Part shown: positions 1 to 7,732 of the stretch, piece after piece | Numbering within the stretch: position 1 is the stretch's first letter | Layout of the letters: each line of letters starts with the position of its first letter | DNA from: 0-14-3-00-62-12 sp034440555 | Lineage (GTDB): Bacteria; Pseudomonadota; Gammaproteobacteria; Xanthomonadales; Ahniellaceae | DNA: 64,000 bases | NCBI GenBank assembly: GCA_034440555.1 | Contig: JAWXCG010000154.1 | Span: 23,396-87,395 of the forward strand | Direction: 5' to 3' | Position numbers and translations under genes: made by a program | Notes under the pieces: generated by a model | Database searches by the model: none | What the model saw: the letters and a program-made list of their open reading frames with translations, nothing else | What the model was told of the DNA's origin: nothing

Positions 1-936
1 ACGCGGTATAGCGCTCTGTTCGCTGAAAACGTTTTTCGTTTTGATCGATTCAGCCTGATTCCGGCGGCGCGTTTCGAATGGCTCGAGTACGATATCTTCG
101 AACCGGAAACCCTTGCCATTCTGGTGCGCGACCCGATCGACCGCACGTTCGACCAGAAGGTCCCGTTGTTCGGATTGGGTGCTACCTACGACTGGAGCGA
201 ACGGCAATTGCAGGCATACGCCAATGTGTCCCAGGCCTATCGCCCGATGCGCTTCGACGATGTGGCCAGCCCGACCGCCGATCTCTCGCTCAGCAATGAT
301 CCTGATGTCGCCAAGTCGTTGAATTACGAACTTGGTCTGCGCGGTTCCCCGGTGGCCGGCCTGTTCTTCGATGTCAGCCTGTTCCGTATTGAGTTCGAGG
401 ACAAAATCGAACAGCAGCAACTCACCCCGAACGAAGTGATTCGTGTCAATTCCGGCGATGCGCGTCATCAGGGTATCGAGTTGTCCGGCGAGTACGACTT
501 CTTTGCCGGCAGCGAAGATTCGCACCTCTCGGTATTCGCCAGCGCTTCATTTCTGGACGCGGAAATCACCCGAAGCGGCGACCCGACGCTAGTCGGCAAC
601 ACGCCCGCTTTCGCACCCGATCACGTGCTTAAGGCAGGCCTGATCTATCGCAATGGCGACTGGCTGAAGCTGGCATTGACCGGCACCGCAGTTGATGAGC
701 ATTTCTGGCAGGATTCCAATGCCGACGGCAGTCCCGGGGTCAATGTGATTGCAGGCGTCGTTCCATCGTACGAGGTGTTCGACTTGTCCTCGGAGTGGTC
801 AATCACCAGGCACTTCAAATTGCTGGGCGGCGTGAGCAATCTCTTCGATCAGAACTACTACTCGCGCGTACGCGCCGATGGTATCGAGCCGGCTGCAGGA
901 CGTACGCCCTATCTGGGCCTTGAAGTCGGATTCTGA
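1..936 (+). CDS. TonB-dependent receptor, C-terminal part (5' truncated by window edge)
   Basis: The reading frame is open from base 1 and ends at a TGA at 934-936, giving about 311 residues without a start, so the plug domain and signal peptide lie outside the window. The visible part has the alternating hydrophobic/polar strands of a TonB-dependent outer-membrane beta-barrel, including the pattern of receptor final strands (GGVSNLFDQNYYSRV followed by a terminal LGLEVGF). Ending on phenylalanine is the usual Bam recognition signature of outer-membrane proteins. Such receptors import ferric chelates, vitamins or oligosaccharides with TonB/ExbBD energy. The substrate cannot be told from the barrel alone; the strand sequences recall siderophore or Fe-dicitrate-type receptors, but that is only an impression. 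Confidence 0.88.
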   Translation, partial: TRYSALFAENVFRFDRFSLIPAARFEWLEYDIFEPETLAILVRDPIDRTFDQKVPLFGLGATYDWSERQLQAYANVSQAYRPMRFDDVASPTADLSLSNDPDVAKSLNYELGLRGSPVAGLFFDVSLFRIEFEDKIEQQQLTPNEVIRVNSGDARHQGIELSGEYDFFAGSEDSHLSVFASASFLDAEITRSGDPTLVGNTPAFAPDHVLKAGLIYRNGDWLKLALTGTAVDEHFWQDSNADGSPGVNVIAGVVPSYEVFDLSSEWSITRHFKLLGGVSNLFDQNYYSRVRADGIEPAAGRTPYLGLEVGF

Positions 937-961
937 TCAGCGTAGGCGTGGCGGACCCGTC

Positions 962-987
962 GCGAATGCCTGGTAGCAGGCATTTGC
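962..987 (+). terminator. Stem-loop downstream of the TonB-dependent receptor
   Basis: Arms 962-972 and 977-987 pair over 11 bp with one G-U pair around a 4-base loop, 25 bases after the receptor stop codon. There is no T-tract, so it could be a weak terminator, an mRNA 3'-end stabiliser or a processing site rather than a classical rho-independent terminator. Confidence 0.35.
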
Positions 988-1044
988 AGCGGGACGCCGC
1001 TGTCACGCATCGGAATGCAGACGCCACTCTGCAATACTGTGCAG

Positions 1045-1860
1045 ATGAACGCTGTCACCAACATTGCATCGCCAAACGCCATTGATGATCCGCTGATCAT
1101 CGCGGGCAAGCCCTATCACTCGCGCCTGCTCACTGGCACCGGCAAATTCAAGGATATGGAAGAGACCCGCCTGGCAACCGAAGCGGCCGGCGCGCAGATC
1201 ATTACCGTGGCAATTCGCCGCACCAATATCGGTCAGAACGTCGGTGAGCCAAGTCTGCTCGATGTGTTGCCGGCGTCGCGCTACACCTATCTGCCCAACA
1301 CTGCCGGCTGCTACACCGCCGAAGATGCCATTCGCACCTGCCGACTTGCGCGTGAACTGCTGGATGGACACGCCCTCACCAAGCTCGAAGTACTGGGCGA
1401 CCCGAAGACGCTGTTCCCCGATATCGTGCAAACACTGAAAGCCGCGGAGGTGTTGATCCGAGAGGGCTTTCAAGTCATGGTCTACACCAACGATGACCCG
1501 ATCGTCGCAAAGACTTTTGAGGAAATGGGCTGCGTCGCGGTAATGCCGCTTGCGGCACCGATCGGCTCGGGACTCGGCATTCGCAATCCTTACAACATCC
1601 TAACCATCGTCGAGAACGCGAAGGTGCCAATACTGGTGGATGCTGGAGTCGGCACGGCGTCGGACGCCGCGATGGCGATGGAGCTCGGCTGCGACGGAGT
1701 GCTGATGAACACCGCCATTGCCGGTGCGCGCAACCCAATCTTGATGGCGAGTGCCATGCGCAAAGCAATAGAGGCCGGCCGCGAAGCCTTCCGCGCAGGG
1801 CGCATACCGCGCAAGCGTTTTGCCAGCGCGTCCAGTCCGATCGATGGCATGATCTTTTGA
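1045..1860 (+). CDS. thiG: Thiazole synthase ThiG
   Basis: ThiG builds the thiazole phosphate of thiamine from 1-deoxy-D-xylulose 5-phosphate, dehydroglycine and ThiS thiocarboxylate. The 271-residue product shows the family signatures LLTGTGKFKD near the start, AIRRTNIGQN, TKLEVLGDPKTLFPD with the expected Schiff-base lysine near residue 113, PLAAPIGSGLGIRNP, and the phosphate-binding DAGVGTASDAA loop. I chose the ATG at 1045 because the family begins about 15-20 residues before the IAGK motif; an in-frame ATG at 1015 would add ten unconserved residues. trmB follows, an order familiar in Xanthomonads. The small thiS gene that often precedes thiG is not present here: only 108 bases separate it from the receptor gene. 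Confidence 0.95.
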   Translation: MNAVTNIASPNAIDDPLIIAGKPYHSRLLTGTGKFKDMEETRLATEAAGAQIITVAIRRTNIGQNVGEPSLLDVLPASRYTYLPNTAGCYTAEDAIRTCRLARELLDGHALTKLEVLGDPKTLFPDIVQTLKAAEVLIREGFQVMVYTNDDPIVAKTFEEMGCVAVMPLAAPIGSGLGIRNPYNILTIVENAKVPILVDAGVGTASDAAMAMELGCDGVLMNTAIAGARNPILMASAMRKAIEAGREAFRAGRIPRKRFASASSPIDGMIF

Positions 1861-1924
1861 TTTTTTGCAGAGACGTGCTGAAGCGATGTGCGACCTGAAC
1901 CTGTCAAATCGCAGATCTCGAGCA

Positions 1925-1946
1925 ATCGCGGCGCACGCCGCTCCCA
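1925..1946 (-). repeat. REP-like palindrome, family A (single copy)
   Basis: A 22-base element between thiG and trmB. Its core reads GGAGCGGCG then GCCGCGAT on the minus strand with a short variable centre. The same core occurs at 22101-22122 and twice, inverted, inside valS (62079-62101 and 62124-62146). It looks like a short repetitive extragenic palindrome of the type mobilised by RAYT transposases. Confidence 0.6.
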
Positions 1947-1976
1947 GATGAATTTTCCCCGTCCGCGCCAAACGCA

Positions 1977-2666
1977 ATGAACGATCCTTCCAAACACCGG
2001 GCCATCAAGAGTTACGTGTTACGCCAAGGTCGGCTGACCGACGGCCAGGAACGCGCGCTGGTCAACACATGGCCACAGTTTGGCCTCGACTACTTGGGCG
2101 CGGCCCGCGATCTGGACACAGCGTTCGGACGCAACGCACCCAAAATCATCGAGATCGGATTTGGCAATGGCGAAGCGCTGCTTGCGGCGGCACACGCTGA
2201 CCCCACTCGCGACTATATCGGGATCGAGGTGCATCGGCCTGGCGTCGGACGACTTCTGCTCAATGCCGACAAGGCGCACATGAGCAATTTGCGCGTCTAT
2301 CACCACGATGCCGTCGAGGTGCTCAGCAACGAAATTGGCGACGGCACGTTGAGCGAAGTCCGACTGTACTTTCCGGACCCCTGGCATAAAGTGCGACACA
2401 ACAAGCGACGCATCGTGCAGCCTCAATTTGTTGCCCTGGTGACGCGCAAACTCAAGACGGGCGGCCTGTTCCACCTCGCTACCGACTGGGCGGCCTACGC
2501 CGAACAAATGCTCGATGTCATGGAGGCTGCACCCTGCTTGAAAAATCGACTCGGTCCACGAGCAGTTTCACCTCGCCCGGACTGGCGCATAGAAACCCAC
2601 TTCCAAAAACGCGGGGAACGTCTGGGGCACGATGTATTCGATCTGATCTACGATCGCATCGATTGA
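1977..2666 (+). CDS. trmB: tRNA (guanine-N7)-methyltransferase TrmB
   Basis: This SAM-dependent enzyme makes m7G46 in the variable loop of tRNAs. The 229-residue protein shows the SAM-binding stretch IIEIGFGNGEALL (about residues 55-67), the IGIEVHRPGVG segment, the diagnostic RLYFPDPWHKVRHNKRR motif and a conserved TDW near the C-terminal third. The length is normal for the family. It lies 116 bases after thiG on the same strand; the gap holds a REP-like palindrome, so co-transcription is possible but not certain. The ATG at 1977 is the only reasonable start before conserved sequence. Confidence 0.96.
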   Translation: MNDPSKHRAIKSYVLRQGRLTDGQERALVNTWPQFGLDYLGAARDLDTAFGRNAPKIIEIGFGNGEALLAAAHADPTRDYIGIEVHRPGVGRLLLNADKAHMSNLRVYHHDAVEVLSNEIGDGTLSEVRLYFPDPWHKVRHNKRRIVQPQFVALVTRKLKTGGLFHLATDWAAYAEQMLDVMEAAPCLKNRLGPRAVSPRPDWRIETHFQKRGERLGHDVFDLIYDRID

Positions 2667-2944
2667 ACGGCGAATTCTGCGACTGCTGTTTCAGCTGAAA
2701 AACTGCCTGATGCGATACTCAGAAAGCGCACCCACCTGTGCAGTTTGCAGAGTGAACGCCGGGTGAGCGGCGAGCTCCAGCGGTATTTCCGATAAAGCGA
2801 CAGAGGTGATTCACTTCAACAGCGCCTCATCATGCCCCAATATGCGGAGCAATCCATCATGACGAGTTCGAGTGTCCAATTGCGTAACCTTGTGTGGACG
2901 CCAATTCCGGCTTCGTCAATTCAGCATTCTCCAAGGACTTCAAC

Positions 2945-3538
2945 ATGGCCAGCAAGACAATGCGAAACACAATCCTCCTCTGTGCTGTGCTGGTCAGCAA
3001 TTGCTTGCTCGCCGCCGACGGTGAGAGTGATGATCAGTATCATCGTGTGCACTTTGGGCTTCGTGTCGGCAGTGAGATGACCGGCCGATTTGATGGCGGA
3101 TGGAATTTTGACGCCGAGACACCGTATGGGGCTTACGCCGGCTGGAACTTCAGCGACCACTGGGCAATCGATTTGGGCTACACCGATCTTGGCGAGACTT
3201 CCACGCAGGTGAACGCAGCGCAGGATTACTTCCGCGCCAATGGCCACATGCTCAACCTAGGTCTGAGCTATCGACATCGGATCGCGGAGCGTTTTGATCT
3301 ATTGGCCAGCCTCGGCGTATTCGACCTTCGTGAAGCGGGCGAGCTCTCCAACCTCATTCTCGACCCGCCACCAATCGGGTATGGCCCATTTCGCAACGAC
3401 GATACCGGTGCTTACGTTGAACTGGGTGGGCGATACCACTTCAATGGCCCGCTCGCGCTGCGCGCGTCGTATCAGTGGTTCGACTTCGATCGCGGCGCCG
3501 ATGGTACGCCGTGGATCGGGCTTGAGTTCGGATTCTGA
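2945..3538 (+). CDS. Outer-membrane beta-barrel protein (OmpA-barrel/opacity-type)
   Basis: A 197-residue exported protein. The ATG at 2945 is preceded by AAGGA at good spacing and begins a signal peptide with hydrophobic core ILLCAVLVSNCLLA. The mature part consists of short amphipathic strands (YGAYAGWNFSDHWAIDLGYTD, LNLGLSYRHRI, GAYVELGGRYHF, LRASYQWFDFD) and ends IGLEFGF, with a terminal phenylalanine as in Bam-inserted barrels. The size fits an eight-stranded barrel without the OmpA peptidoglycan-binding domain. Its role is not readable from sequence; small barrels of this kind are often adhesins or stability factors. It is convergent with the downstream iron alcohol dehydrogenase gene. 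Confidence 0.8.
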   Translation: MASKTMRNTILLCAVLVSNCLLAADGESDDQYHRVHFGLRVGSEMTGRFDGGWNFDAETPYGAYAGWNFSDHWAIDLGYTDLGETSTQVNAAQDYFRANGHMLNLGLSYRHRIAERFDLLASLGVFDLREAGELSNLILDPPPIGYGPFRNDDTGAYVELGGRYHFNGPLALRASYQWFDFDRGADGTPWIGLEFGF

Positions 3539-3610
3539 TCGCGCGTAGGAGCGCAATTGGGCGCGATCAACCGCGGCACGACCGAGGCCGCGGCAGTATT
3601 TGGTCGTGCC
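3537..3610. terminator. Two adjacent stem-loops between convergent genes
   Basis: The first hairpin pairs 3537-3544 with 3561-3568 (8 bp, overlapping the stop codon of the upstream barrel gene). The second pairs 3575-3583 with 3602-3610 (9 bp). They lie between two converging genes and could stop transcription from both sides, although no clear T-tract follows either. The first resembles a REP-like element. Confidence 0.45.
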
Positions 3611-3621
3611 CGAATACGCTT

Positions 3622-4779
3622 CTAGATTCCCGACCAGGCTGCATCGAAAATCGCGCGCGTCGCCTGGGTGTCGAGCGGCAAGGGATTACCGCCCGCCGAG
3701 GGATCAGCTACGGCCATCTCCGCAATCAACTCGGCTCTGCTGGCATCGACGCCGAGCGCGCGCAACGTGTGCGGCACGTCGATGTCACGACGCAGCTCCA
3801 GAATAAAATTCAGGAACGCATCGAAGCTCTGCCCGGGTAATCCGAGATAGGCAGCAAGCCGTGCAATGCGCTCGTCGATGACGCTTCGATTGAACTGCAA
3901 TACGTACGGCATCAGCGTGGCATTGGTCATGCCATGGTGGGTATCGAACAGCGCACCTATCGGATGCGCCAGCGCGTGCATGCCGCCCAATCCTTTCTGG
4001 AATGCGGTGGCGCCCATCGCGGCTGCGGCCATCATCATGGCGCGCGCCTCGATGTCGCTGGGATTGGCCACAACGCGTCGCAGCGCCACTGCAACCAAAC
4101 GCATACCTTCCAGCGCGATGCCGTCCGCCATGGGATGAAAGCCGGGCGCGCAGTAGGCTTCGAGACAATGCGAGAGCGCATCCATACCGGTGCCGGCGGT
4201 GATCTTCGCCGGCATGCCAACGGTCAGCTCAGGATCGCAGATCACGACTTTGGGCATCATCTTGGGATGGAAGATGATCTTCTTGGTATGCGTGGATTCG
4301 TCGGTGATCACACCGGCGCGCCCAACCTCCGAACCCGTGCCTGCCGTCGTTGGCACAGCGATCACCGGCGCGATACCATCGGGATTTGCGCGGGTCCACC
4401 AATCGCCGATGTCTTCGTAGTCCCAGACGGGCCGCGTTTGTCCGCTCATGAAAGCGATCAGCTTGCCCATATCCAGGCCGCTGCCACCGCCAAATGCAAC
4501 CACACCGTCGTGGCCGCCGCGACGGTAACTCGCGACACCGGCATCAAGGTTGGCGCCGATCGGATTGGACTTCAGATCCGCAAATAGTTCTGCCGCCAAT
4601 CCCGCATCGCGCAAAGATTGCAACGCGGCAAGGGTGATCGGCGCACTCGCGAGGCCGGCATCAGTTACCAGCAGCGGCTTGAGGATCTGGTGCTGACGGC
4701 AATGCTCCGCCAGCTCGCTGATGCGGCCGGCACCAAAACGCACGCTGGTGGGATAGTTCCAATTGGACGTGGGGCTCAT
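3622..4779 (-). CDS. Iron-containing (group III) alcohol dehydrogenase
   Basis: A 385-residue NAD(P)-dependent dehydrogenase of the Fe-ADH family. The nucleotide-binding segment VVAFGGGSGLDMGK lies near residues 93-106, followed by AVPTTAGTGSEV. Metal ligands expected for the family are present: Asp200 and His204 in GMDALSHCLEAY, His268 in GGMHALAHP, and His282 in THHG. It is the last gene of a five-gene minus-strand operon, 12 bases after the aldehyde dehydrogenase. In that context it probably oxidises a hydroxyl group, perhaps of a gamma-glutamyl amino alcohol, to an aldehyde that the preceding enzyme then oxidises. The exact substrate is inference. Confidence 0.92.
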   Translation of the reverse strand: MSPTSNWNYPTSVRFGAGRISELAEHCRQHQILKPLLVTDAGLASAPITLAALQSLRDAGLAAELFADLKSNPIGANLDAGVASYRRGGHDGVVAFGGGSGLDMGKLIAFMSGQTRPVWDYEDIGDWWTRANPDGIAPVIAVPTTAGTGSEVGRAGVITDESTHTKKIIFHPKMMPKVVICDPELTVGMPAKITAGTGMDALSHCLEAYCAPGFHPMADGIALEGMRLVAVALRRVVANPSDIEARAMMMAAAAMGATAFQKGLGGMHALAHPIGALFDTHHGMTNATLMPYVLQFNRSVIDERIARLAAYLGLPGQSFDAFLNFILELRRDIDVPHTLRALGVDASRAELIAEMAVADPSAGGNPLPLDTQATRAIFDAAWSGI

Positions 4780-4791
4780 GCATTCACCAAC

Positions 4792-6177
4792 CTATGCTTT
4801 CAAATGGAACGACTTGGGCCGCGTCATGTGCTCGTAGCCGACACTGGACAGTGTCGCGCCGCGGCCCGTGTGCTTTACACCGGTCCATGCCAACGCCGGA
4901 TCCAGATAGTCGCAACGATTCATGAACACGGTGCCGGTTTCGACGCGACCACCAATCGTTTCGGCACGCTGCATATCCGCAGTCCAGATCGACGCCGTCA
5001 GTCCATAGTCGCTGTCATTCATCATCTGCACCGCTTCGTCATCGTCGGCGACTGCCATGATGCCGACCACCGGACCAAAGTTTTCATCGCGCATCAAAGA
5101 CATGCTGTGATTGGTGTCCACCACGACTTGCGGCGCCATGTAGGCACTGCCCGATGCATCGGCGGAAAAACGCTTCGGGTCAATCACTGCACGCGCACCC
5201 TGGGCGACAGCGCGGCTAACTTCGTTGCGTACGAAAGCGGCGGCCTTGGGTGTTACCAGAGGTCCCAGGGTCGTTTCAGGCAGCAGCGGAGAGCCCAGCA
5301 CATAGTCGTAGGTCAATGCCTCAAAGCGCTCGACGAATTGTGCATAGACCGACCTGGCTACATAGATACGCTCGATACCGCAGCAGCTCTGCCCAGAGTT
5401 GAAAAAGCTGCCATCGACCAGATTGGCCACTGCATGCTCGAGATCGGCATCTGCACGAACATAGGCCGGATCTTTACCACCGAGCTCCAGGCCTGCGCCA
5501 AGAAAGCGCTCGGCTGCCAGTGCTGCGACAGTGCGGCCGGCTGCGACCGATCCGGTGAAATTGACTTGATGCACGCGACCCGAGCGAATAATCGACGATG
5601 CCTGAGCATGATCGATCAACAGATGCCTGAACAGGCCGGCCGGGGCGCCAGCCCGATCGAGTGCCTGCTGAAAACGATCACCGACCAGGAACGTCTGTGT
5701 TGCGTGCTTCAGCAAAACGCAATTGCCCGCCATCAGCGCCGGAATCACCGCGTTGACTGCCGTGAGATACGGATAATTCCACGGTGCAATGACGAAGACC
5801 ACGCCGACCGGTTCACGTTTTATGAAGCGGCGGAATCCGGCAATCGGCGTCGGTTCCACATTGGCCAATGACTCGGCCGCAATGCCGATCATGTGCCGCG
5901 CGCGGTCAGCGAACCCGCGCAGTTCACCTGCGCCGTAGCGCAGCGGTCGCCCCATCTGCCAGGCTAGCTCCGGCACGATTTCATCCTGCATCGCCAGCAT
6001 CGCATCGACCGCCTTGAGGCAAAGTCCGGCCCGATCGACGATCGCGGTGTCACGCCAGGCGCGTTGCGCAGCTACCGCCCAGTCCAGAGCTTTTAATACA
6101 TCACCCGCATCATCGTAGGCACGTTCCGCGAAAACGCTGCCGTCCACAGGTGAAATGATCTTCGCTGTATGGCTCAT
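4792..6177 (-). CDS. NAD(P)-dependent aldehyde dehydrogenase
   Basis: A 461-residue member of the aldehyde dehydrogenase superfamily, slightly shorter than the usual 480-500. The oxyanion-hole asparagine is in APWNYPY (about 134), the cofactor loop is VNFTGSVAAG, the general base is Glu231 in LELGGKDP, and the nucleophile is Cys265 in SGQSCCGIER, next to a second cysteine. The C-terminal part has the conserved NFGPVVGIM segment. It overlaps nothing and sits tightly between the Fe-ADH and the ligase gene. By context it oxidises the aldehyde formed by the neighbouring alcohol dehydrogenase to the acid, for example gamma-glutamyl-glycinaldehyde to gamma-glutamylglycine. It could instead act on other semialdehydes. 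Confidence 0.93.
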   Translation of the reverse strand: MSHTAKIISPVDGSVFAERAYDDAGDVLKALDWAVAAQRAWRDTAIVDRAGLCLKAVDAMLAMQDEIVPELAWQMGRPLRYGAGELRGFADRARHMIGIAAESLANVEPTPIAGFRRFIKREPVGVVFVIAPWNYPYLTAVNAVIPALMAGNCVLLKHATQTFLVGDRFQQALDRAGAPAGLFRHLLIDHAQASSIIRSGRVHQVNFTGSVAAGRTVAALAAERFLGAGLELGGKDPAYVRADADLEHAVANLVDGSFFNSGQSCCGIERIYVARSVYAQFVERFEALTYDYVLGSPLLPETTLGPLVTPKAAAFVRNEVSRAVAQGARAVIDPKRFSADASGSAYMAPQVVVDTNHSMSLMRDENFGPVVGIMAVADDDEAVQMMNDSDYGLTASIWTADMQRAETIGGRVETGTVFMNRCDYLDPALAWTGVKHTGRGATLSSVGYEHMTRPKSFHLKA

Positions 6178-6259
6178 TGTACTTTCTGATCAATTGGCGG
6201 TTGGACGTTGTGATTGGGCAAGGCATCCATTGAAGGAAACAGACGACAACTTGTTCGAA

Positions 6260-7630
6260 TCAGTAGCGCTCAAAACCGCGCTTCAGTTCCCAGTCGGTGA
6301 CGCGGCGGTCGTACTCGAACTGTTCCCATTCCGCGGTGTGGTGGTAGTGATCAACCACTTCGTCGCCCAGTGCCTTGCGCAGCATCTTGGAGGCGGCCAA
6401 CGCTGCGGCTGCGACACGCAGCGTCTTGGGCACCTCGGGCAAGGCTTCGCCGTGATAGGCATCGCCATCGAAAGGATCGGCGAGTTTGAGTTTCTCATCG
6501 ATGCCGGCGAGCCCCGCGGCGATCAGTCCGGTGTAGGCCAGATAGGGATTGAGGTCTGCGCCGCCGATGCGACACTCGATGCGGATGCCTTTGCTACTCT
6601 CGCCGCACAGACGAAAACCGGCGGTGCGATTGTCCCGGCTCCACACAGCGCGCGTTGGCGCGAACGTACCCACCTGAAAGCGCTTGTATGAATTGATGTA
6701 AGGCGCCAGAAACCAGGTGATGTCACGCGCATATTTCAACTGACCCGCGACCCAACTTTGCATCAACGCCGACATTCCATACTTTGCCTTGGCATCGAAA
6801 AACTTCGGTGTTTTACCCTTCAAGTCCCAAAGTGAATTATGGATGTGGCTGCTTGAACCGGCCAGGTCGTAACGCCACTTGGCCATGAAGGTGATCGCCT
6901 TGCCTTGCTGCATTGCGATTTCCTTGCAGGCGTTCTTCAAGATCGCATGCCGGTCTGCCATGGTCAGCGCGTCGGCATAGCGGATGTTGATTTCCTCCTG
7001 ACCCGGTCCCCACTCGCCCTTGGAATTTTCCACCGGGATGCCAGCGGCCTGCAACCCGTTGCGCATCGCACGTATCACACCTTCCTCGCGCGTGGTCTGC
7101 AGGATGTTGTAGTCCTCGATGTAATGGCCGGCAGTTTTCGGGTTCTGGTAATTGCGTGCGTGGATGGCCTCGTAGCTCTCGTCAAACAGATAGAACTCCA
7201 ACTCGGATGCAAACATGCCTAGATAACCACGCTCGGCCAGTCTGGCCACCTGGCGCTTGAGCATCGCGCGCGGGCTGTGCGGCAAGTCTTTGTGCGTGTT
7301 GTGATCGAGCACATCGCAGAGCACCAGAGCGGTGCCCGGCAACCAAGGCGTCAATCGCAGTGTTGCCAGATCGGGTTTGAGCATGAAGTCGCCATAACCC
7401 TTGCTCCAACTCGCCGCCTGGTAACCCGGAACGGGCTCCATGTCGATGTCATTGGCCAGCAAATAGTTGCAGCAATGGGTTTCTTCAAACGCGCTATCGA
7501 CAAAGAACTCGGCCTGAAATCGTTTTCCGATCAGGCGTCCCTGCATGTCCACCATGCAGGCGAGCACAGTGTCGATGCTGCCCGACTTCACGCCGGATTT
7601 AAGTGCAGCGAAACTCAGCGGTGCAGCCAT
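6260..7630 (-). CDS. Glutamine-synthetase-like gamma-glutamyl-amine ligase
   Basis: A 456-residue protein of the glutamine synthetase fold, in the branch that joins glutamate to amines (PuuA, IpuC and GlnA4 types) rather than to ammonia. Visible signatures are the N-terminal beta-grasp with VDMQGRLIGKRF, the metal-binding ASELEFYLFDE, EWGPGQEEINIRYADAL, and the ATP/glutamate-site KWRYDLAGSSSHIHNSLW. The chain lacks the adenylylation-site region of housekeeping GlnA. GGAGA precedes the ATG at 7628-7630. Next to an ethanolamine-type permease, an alcohol and an aldehyde dehydrogenase and an acyl-glutamate hydrolase, it most likely glutamylates an imported amino alcohol. The substrate assignment is inferred from context. 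Confidence 0.9.
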   Translation of the reverse strand: MAAPLSFAALKSGVKSGSIDTVLACMVDMQGRLIGKRFQAEFFVDSAFEETHCCNYLLANDIDMEPVPGYQAASWSKGYGDFMLKPDLATLRLTPWLPGTALVLCDVLDHNTHKDLPHSPRAMLKRQVARLAERGYLGMFASELEFYLFDESYEAIHARNYQNPKTAGHYIEDYNILQTTREEGVIRAMRNGLQAAGIPVENSKGEWGPGQEEINIRYADALTMADRHAILKNACKEIAMQQGKAITFMAKWRYDLAGSSSHIHNSLWDLKGKTPKFFDAKAKYGMSALMQSWVAGQLKYARDITWFLAPYINSYKRFQVGTFAPTRAVWSRDNRTAGFRLCGESSKGIRIECRIGGADLNPYLAYTGLIAAGLAGIDEKLKLADPFDGDAYHGEALPEVPKTLRVAAAALAASKMLRKALGDEVVDHYHHTAEWEQFEYDRRVTDWELKRGFERY

Positions 7631-7645
7631 TTAATTCTCCGTGAG

Positions 7646-7680
7646 AAAAAAACGAGCCGCGGCGGATCAGGCCACGGCTC
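7646..7680 (-). terminator. Rho-independent terminator inside the operon, just before the ligase gene
   Basis: On the minus strand the arm 7672-7680 pairs with 7654-7662 (9 bp, one mismatch) and is followed by a run of seven T (7646-7652). It lies after the permease stop and 15 bases before the ligase start, so it probably limits read-through into the three downstream enzyme genes. Confidence 0.7.
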
Positions 7681-7732
7681 CTTCGGTCATTACCTGCGTG
7701 GGCGACGGGGAGTTCGCCGAGCAGGCTTAGCA

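Noticed and set aside
937..1044. TPP riboswitch upstream of thiG
   Set aside because: The 108-base gap is taken up by an ordinary stem-loop and lacks the conserved THI-box segments.
4618..5871. Long plus-strand open frame (417 codons) opposite the aldehyde and alcohol dehydrogenase genes
   Set aside because: It is antisense to two clear enzymes in the same operon. Its product has no recognisable domain and a His/Arg/Cys-rich composition typical of shadow frames in GC-rich DNA.
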